Assembly: GCA_963708205.1 (NCBI GenBank)
Contig: OY970196.1
Coordinates: 3,162,001 to 3,226,000, forward strand
DNA length: 64,000 nucleotides
Origin: CAVYTF01 sp963708205
Lineage (GTDB): Bacteria > Bacteroidota > Bacteroidia > Chitinophagales > Chitinophagaceae
Direction of reading: 5' to 3'
How positions within the stretch are numbered: position 1 is the first letter of the stretch; every line of letters starts with the position of its first letter. Shown here in pieces: positions 59,799-64,000 of this stretch. Below the pieces are notes generated by a model. It searched no databases. It saw only the letters and a list, made by a program, of their open reading frames with translations, and was not told the DNA's origin. A program made the position numbers and the translations under genes.

Positions 59799-60731
59799 TT
59801 AGAAACTGTTGTTGCTGATTACTTCTTCATAAACTTTTTTAATGCCATCTTCCAAAGAAATATTTGCTTTCCACCCAAGGTTATTTATTTTAGAAACATC
59901 CAATAACTTTCTTGGAGTGCCATCTGGTTTTGAAGGATTTGTTTTGATATTTCCTTCATAATTTGTTATTTCTTTTATCAGCTCAGCCAAATCAAAAATT
60001 GAAATATCATTTCCTGTTCCAACATTTATTATCTCATCATCATTGTAATTATTCATAAGAAAATAAACTGCCTCAGCGAGATCATCAACATGTAAAAACT
60101 CCCGCTTTGGTTTTCCTGAGCCCCAAATTTCAACAAAAGATTTTTCTTCTTTTTTTGCGGTGATAAATTTTCTTAACAAAGCAGGAAGCACATGCGAATT
60201 TTCCAGATCATAATTATCATTCGGTCCGTATAAATTTGTTGGCATTACTGAAATAAAATTGCATCCATACTGGGCACGATAAGCATTGCACAATTCAATG
60301 CCTGCAATCTTTGCAATGGCATACGGTTGATTGGTTGGCTCTAATAATCCTGTTAATAAATAATCTTCCTTCAAAGGCTGCGGCGCTAATTTTGGATAAA
60401 TGCAGGACGAGCCAAGGAACAATAATTTCTTTACTTTATTAAGATAAGAAGCGTGAATGATGTTGGCTTCTATCATCAAATTATCATAAATAAATTCTCC
60501 TCTGTAATTATTATTTGCACTCACTCCGCCAACTTTTGCAGCAGCCAGAAAAACATGCATAGGTTTTTCTTTTTCAAAAAAAACATTGACTGCTTGCTGG
60601 TTTCGCAAGTCTAATTCTGCAGAAGTTTTTGTAAGAATATTTTCAAATCGTTCTTTACTTAATTTTCTTACAATCGCAGAACCAACCATTCCGCGATGTC
60701 CTGCAACATAAATCTTATCAGTCTTTAGCAT
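59799..60731 (-). CDS. fcl: GDP-L-fucose synthase
   Basis: A 310-residue short-chain dehydrogenase/epimerase that makes GDP-L-fucose from GDP-4-keto-6-deoxymannose. The NADP-binding VAGHRGMVGSAIV, the early LDLRNQQAV, the catalytic Tyr/Lys of QPYAIAKIAGIE, and SCIYPKLAPQPLKEDYLL (family signature) are present. ATG 60731 is preferred over the preceding TTG. It starts 3 bp after the gmd stop, so the two enzymes of the pathway are co-translated. The product would feed the exopolysaccharide locus. Confidence 0.96.
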   Translation of the reverse strand: MLKTDKIYVAGHRGMVGSAIVRKLSKERFENILTKTSAELDLRNQQAVNVFFEKEKPMHVFLAAAKVGGVSANNNYRGEFIYDNLMIEANIIHASYLNKVKKLLFLGSSCIYPKLAPQPLKEDYLLTGLLEPTNQPYAIAKIAGIELCNAYRAQYGCNFISVMPTNLYGPNDNYDLENSHVLPALLRKFITAKKEEKSFVEIWGSGKPKREFLHVDDLAEAVYFLMNNYNDDEIINVGTGNDISIFDLAELIKEITNYEGNIKTNPSKPDGTPRKLLDVSKINNLGWKANISLEDGIKKVYEEVISNNSF

Positions 60732-60734
60732 CAA

Positions 60735-61850
60735 TTATTCGTGCTGATTTTTAATAGTGAAACCCGCATCCTTCAAGAGCTTTTGCTGTTTGAATAATTC
60801 TACATCAGCTTCCACCATTTCTTTCACAAGTGAAGCGAGATCATACTTTGGCTGCCAGTTTAATTTGTGTTTTGCTTTTGATGCATCGCCAATTAAAATA
60901 TCAACTTCTGCAGGTCGAAAATAAGCAGCATCAACAGCAACAATTTCTTTGCCCTTTTCTAACTGATAATTTTCATTCTTGCATGCAGCAACATATCCCT
61001 TCTCACCAATTCCTTCGCCTTTAAATTCTACTTCAATCCCAACTTCTGCAAAAGCCATTCGTATAAATTCTCTTACAGCAGTGGTAACGCCGGTTGCAAT
61101 TACAAAATCTTCCGGTTTGTCCTGCTGCAGCATCAGCCACATAGCTTCTACATAATCTTTTGCATGTCCCCAATCGCGCTTTGCATCAAGGTTTCCCATA
61201 AACAATTTTTCTTCTAAACCCAAAGCAATTTGCGCAACACCGCGAGTAATTTTTCTTGTCACAAAAGTTTCACCCCGCAACGGACTTTCATGATTGAAAA
61301 GAATACCGTTGCATGCAAACATGTTATAGGCTTCACGATAATTTACAGTGATCCAATATCCATACAACTTTGCAACACCATAAGGCGAGCGCGGATAAAA
61401 AGGTGTCGTTTCTTTCTGCGGTATTTCCTGTACCAAACCATACAACTCCGAAGTAGATGCCTGGTAAAATTTTGTTTTTTTTGTAAGATCTAATAAACGA
61501 ATCGCTTCAAGCAAACGCAACGTGCCAATGCCATCAGCGTTTCCGGTGTATTCGGGAGTATCAAAACTAACTTTCACATGACTCATCGCACCGAGATTAT
61601 AAATTTCATCCGGTTGCACCTGTTGAATAATTCTTATCAAATTAGTTGAGTCCGTTAAGTCGCCGTAATGCAAAATAAAACGAACATTTTTTTCATGCAG
61701 ATCATGATACAAATGATCTATCCGTTGTGTATTGAACAAAGAACTGCGCCGCTTTATGCCATGAACTTCATACCCTTTAGACAATAAAAGTTCTGCAAGA
61801 TAAGCGCCATCCTGCCCTGTGATACCTGTGATTAAAGCTTTTTTATGCAA
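60735..61850 (-). CDS. gmd: GDP-mannose 4,6-dehydratase
   Basis: A 371-residue enzyme that converts GDP-mannose to GDP-4-keto-6-deoxymannose. Motifs: NADP-binding ITGITGQDGAYLAELLLSKG, HYGDLTDSTNLI, FYQASTSELYGLVQEIPQ with the catalytic Ser/Thr and Glu, and SPYGVAKLYGYW with Tyr/Lys. RDWGHAKDYVEAMWLMLQQD is typical. An in-frame TAA occurs four codons before the first possible start, a TTG (61850), and no ATG lies near, so TTG initiation is likely. Confidence 0.96.
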   Translation of the reverse strand: MHKKALITGITGQDGAYLAELLLSKGYEVHGIKRRSSLFNTQRIDHLYHDLHEKNVRFILHYGDLTDSTNLIRIIQQVQPDEIYNLGAMSHVKVSFDTPEYTGNADGIGTLRLLEAIRLLDLTKKTKFYQASTSELYGLVQEIPQKETTPFYPRSPYGVAKLYGYWITVNYREAYNMFACNGILFNHESPLRGETFVTRKITRGVAQIALGLEEKLFMGNLDAKRDWGHAKDYVEAMWLMLQQDKPEDFVIATGVTTAVREFIRMAFAEVGIEVEFKGEGIGEKGYVAACKNENYQLEKGKEIVAVDAAYFRPAEVDILIGDASKAKHKLNWQPKYDLASLVKEMVEADVELFKQQKLLKDAGFTIKNQHE

Positions 61851-61904
61851 ATTGTAAGATTAAGTTTAAAAAATGATTGTAAAAATTGTGGTGTAAAAAT
61901 ATAT

Positions 61905-63134
61905 TCATTCAACAATACCAACTTCTTTTAAATAATTTTCTGTTACTGAAGATTGATATAAAAAATGCTGCGCATATTGAAAGGCATTGTTTGAAAATTC
62001 ATTTCGTAAGGTATTGTTTCTATCCAATTCATCAATCGCATTGTATAATTGTTTTGCATCAGGTTGAATAAGACAGCCGCAATTATTTTGCAAAATAATA
62101 TTGTACAATGATGTACCCTCAACGGCTGTAACGATTGCACAGCCGCCTATTCCAAGAATGTTGGTGAGTTTTGATGGTAGAAAAAAATCACTACCACTTT
62201 CTTTTTGAATAACGAGGTGAATATAAGCGGCATTCAGCATTTCATTAAATTCTTTCAATGGCATTAATGAAAAAAAAACTACGTTTTGTAATGATTGCGC
62301 TGCTGCTTTTTCTTGCAAGATTTTTTTATAAGGACCTTCACCGGATATCACAAAAACAAGATCGTTACGGTTTACAAATTGAGCAGCCGCTTCCAGAATT
62401 ATTTCAAGACCCTGCTTCTCACCTATTGCGCCTGAGTAAAAAATTATTTTCTTGTTGTGTAATAATTCATTCTTGATGATTGGTTTCGGATTGATTGGAT
62501 AAATATTCGTATTGTTTATCCAGTTAGGAAAAAGGATACACTCTTTTAACCTAGAAGATTTTTTCAAAACTTTTTCACGCATGCCTTCAGAAATAGTAGA
62601 GACATGGTTTACATTGTTCAATACAAATCTTTCAATTGAGTACAAAAAATTTATCAACGCTTTGCTGCGAACCATTTTTAAATTCTCAGCTGCATCGATC
62701 TGCAGATCCTGGATATGATATAAAATCACTGTCTTTCGTGAAAAAAAACGATAATATAAGCCAACGAGTCCCAACATAAAAGAAGGCACTGCAATGAAGA
62801 CAAAATCATATTTCTTTTGAAAAATAAATTTTGTAACGACCATCAATACTGTTGAAAAAAAAAATGCATCCTGCAAAAGCCGTTTAAAACCTGTTGGTTT
62901 AGCAGGAATATATAAAGGTGTTCTGTAAACTTTTACTCCGTTTATATTTTCTTTGGTGAACCGGTTGTTTTTATATCCATGAAATAATTTCCATTGCGGA
63001 TAATAAGGTTTGCCCGTAATAACATCAACTTCAAAATGTTTTTCATTGGCAAGATAATTACAAAACTCAGCAGTATATTTTCCGATGCCCGTTAATTCAG
63101 GATAATAATTATGACCGATCGCTAAAATTTTCAT
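61905..63134 (-). CDS. WcaI-type glycosyltransferase (GT4)
   Basis: A 409-residue GT-B glycosyltransferase. From ATG 63134 it starts MKILAIGHNYYPELTGIGKY with YTAEFCNYLA following, as in colanic-acid WcaI proteins; the longer frame overlaps the acetyltransferase gene and is not used. Further signatures are VITGKPYYPQWKLFHGYKNN, a VLYHIQDLQIDAAE loop, and the C-terminal donor-site region with IFYSGAIGEKQGLEIILEAA, FVISGEGPYKK and IQKESGSDFFLPSKLTNILG. WcaI is thought to add fucose; the neighbouring GDP-fucose genes agree. Overlaps the acetyltransferase gene by 4 bp. Confidence 0.9.
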   Translation of the reverse strand: MKILAIGHNYYPELTGIGKYTAEFCNYLANEKHFEVDVITGKPYYPQWKLFHGYKNNRFTKENINGVKVYRTPLYIPAKPTGFKRLLQDAFFFSTVLMVVTKFIFQKKYDFVFIAVPSFMLGLVGLYYRFFSRKTVILYHIQDLQIDAAENLKMVRSKALINFLYSIERFVLNNVNHVSTISEGMREKVLKKSSRLKECILFPNWINNTNIYPINPKPIIKNELLHNKKIIFYSGAIGEKQGLEIILEAAAQFVNRNDLVFVISGEGPYKKILQEKAAAQSLQNVVFFSLMPLKEFNEMLNAAYIHLVIQKESGSDFFLPSKLTNILGIGGCAIVTAVEGTSLYNIILQNNCGCLIQPDAKQLYNAIDELDRNNTLRNEFSNNAFQYAQHFLYQSSVTENYLKEVGIVE

Positions 63135-63685
63135 GAAAGAATTTCTCTTTTTCTTACCAAAGCCGCAGGGTTGCCTGCATAAATACTCCATGCTTCCATA
63201 TCTTTTGTTGCCACTGAATTTACGGTAAGCACTGCATGTGTCTTGCAAAGAACACCGGCACAAACAACTGCTTTTGCTCCGATCCAAACACCATCTTCCA
63301 AAATAATTTTTCCAAGGAGATAAGGAAAATTTGATTTTTTATAATCATGATTTCCGGTTAATAATAAAGCTCCCTGTGAAATGCAAACATTGTTTCCTAT
63401 CGCAACATTTTCTAAATTATCAATCCACACACTCTCACCAATCCAGCAATTATTTCCGATCGTTAAGCGCCATGGATATTTAATGCGTACCTGTATTTTA
63501 ATCACCAGTCCTTTTCCTATTGTCGCTCCGAAAGCCATTAACAGCAATCGTTTGAAAGCTTGCGGCCAGGGAAAGGATGCATTAAAAATAAAATAATTAA
63601 AGAACGACCAAAAGATAATTTTCCATTTTGGTCCCGCTTTATAATCGCCCGTTGTGAAAGCAGCAAGATCAATATTTCCAGGCAT
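63131..63685 (-). CDS. WcaF-type sugar O-acetyltransferase
   Basis: A 184-residue left-handed beta-helix acetyltransferase. Hexapeptide repeats run from about residue 60: IKIQVRIKYPWRLTIGNNCW, IGESVWIDNLENVAIGNNVC, ISQGALLLTGNHDYKKSNF with the catalytic His, and ILEDGVWIGAKAVVCAGVLC. The N-terminal region (FNYFIFNASFPWPQAFKRLL) and overall length fit the putative colanic-acid acetyltransferase WcaF. ATG 63685 is used. Its stop overlaps the WcaI start by 4 bases. It decorates a sugar with acetyl groups, substrate inferred from context. Confidence 0.88.
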   Translation of the reverse strand: MPGNIDLAAFTTGDYKAGPKWKIIFWSFFNYFIFNASFPWPQAFKRLLLMAFGATIGKGLVIKIQVRIKYPWRLTIGNNCWIGESVWIDNLENVAIGNNVCISQGALLLTGNHDYKKSNFPYLLGKIILEDGVWIGAKAVVCAGVLCKTHAVLTVNSVATKDMEAWSIYAGNPAALVRKREILS

Positions 63686-63759
63686 CAATTTGTTTTATAA
63701 ATATAAAAAGCACAAAAATTACACGAAGAAAAAAAACTGCAATAACTTTGAAACACAGC

Positions 63760-64000
63760 ATGAAAAAACTGTCTCATAATTTCAGCGTTTTAAAGTTTGC
63801 CATCATCTTCATTATCCTGTACTTTGGTTTTTATGGTTTGATAGGAATTAGTTTTCCGGGAGGCAAAGTATATTCTGAATTTATTGATAAGGATTTTAAT
63901 TTGATAAAATGGTACACATTGCTGTTATCTCATGGAGCTGCATTTTTATTGCATTTATTGGGATACACTGTTTCAGAAAGCAATTATTATGAAGTGCATA
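63760..64000 (+). CDS. Probable exosortase/archaeosortase family protein, N-terminal part
   Basis: From ATG 63760 the frame stays open to the window end (80 codons). It starts MKKLSHNFSVLKFAIIFIIL with a membrane helix, then GISFPGGKVYSEFID, and HGAAFLLHLLGYTVSESNYY. This is the usual N-terminus of small Bacteroidota exosortases (first helix, SPGG-like turn and LLGY-xV before the catalytic Cys), which lies beyond the window. A TAACTTTG element (63743-63750) precedes it closely. Co-location with an exopolysaccharide locus supports the call, but the active site cannot be seen here. Confidence 0.55.
   Translation, partial: MKKLSHNFSVLKFAIIFIILYFGFYGLIGISFPGGKVYSEFIDKDFNLIKWYTLLLSHGAAFLLHLLGYTVSESNYYEVH

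Noticed and set aside
59709..59906. 65-codon frame after xthA
   Set aside because: Runs through the terminator hairpin and into the antisense of fcl; no family resemblance.
63135..63287. 51-residue N-terminal extension of the WcaI-type protein
   Set aside because: Lies in the acetyltransferase coding region in another frame; homologs start at MKILAIGHNYYPE.
1..64000. tRNA, rRNA or tmRNA genes
   Set aside because: I looked through the intergenic regions for T-loop and cloverleaf patterns and found none convincing; the GGTTCGAG near 47604 belongs to the 21-bp array.

Overview
This window looks like the chromosome of a low-GC member of the phylum Bacteroidota, most likely Chitinophagaceae. This rests on several lines of evidence: secreted proteins with type IX secretion (T9SS) features, promoters of the TAnnTTTG (-7) / TTTG (-33) type, family content (DUF3857, DUF2723, head-GIN DUF2807, DUF3347, DUF6090-like), a hutI-ftcD pair with a fused formimidoyltransferase-cyclodeaminase, and sparse Shine-Dalgarno signals. 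I see no rRNA, tRNA, CRISPR array, intact transposase or recombinase gene.

Layout. 1-9.7 kb: start of a secreted adhesin-like protein (cut by the window edge), ridA, yggS, a small GC-richer protein with a tandem-repeat array behind it, lipA, a VapBC-type toxin-antitoxin pair with a frameshifted toxin, an OsmC protein, a frameshifted membrane glycosyltransferase and an orphan VWA protein. 9.7-17.3 kb: housekeeping (smpB, a glutaryl-CoA dehydrogenase-like gene, aroK, DUF423, the 2-oxoglutarate dehydrogenase E1/E2 operon with a tiny membrane protein inserted, rpsT). 17.3-31.5 kb: a two-component system, a head-GIN lipoprotein, guaA, a 1142-residue T9SS protein, thrS-infC, and lspA with a DUF3857 protein. 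31.6-45.6 kb: a parallel beta-helix protein, a large DUF2723 membrane protein, a secreted SRPBCC protein, a lipoprotein, a frameshifted patatin/outer-membrane-barrel protein, histidine degradation genes hutI-ftcD, and an ABC-F ATPase. 45.6-51.6 kb: an accessory region with two genes packaged like integron cassettes, a secreted VOC protein, a MntA-HepT toxin-antitoxin pair and a DUF3347 protein. 51.6-59.7 kb: stress- and redox-flavoured genes (AI-2E exporter family, YciF-like ferritin, FAD-Rieske oxidoreductase, DUF72, DUF2383, MidA-like methyltransferase, xthA). 59.8-64 kb: an exopolysaccharide locus (fcl, gmd, WcaI-type glycosyltransferase, WcaF-type acetyltransferase) running out of the window beside a probable exosortase.

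The most unusual structure is non-coding. Four intergenic loci (2725-2976, 32780-32905, 37272-37396, 47429-47638) carry tandem arrays whose units are 21 bp long almost without exception, although the unit sequence differs between loci. Two small genes at 47.7-49.5 kb are each bracketed by complementary 10-bp ends, and a 212-bp imperfect palindrome sits between them. The pairing logic is that of integron cassettes, but the core sequence is not the canonical one and no integrase is in view. Further dispersed short repeats occur, two of them inserted in frame inside yggS and hutI. Three genes (vapC, a GT-C-like glycosyltransferase, patatin) are each broken by a single missing base, which could be real decay or assembly error.
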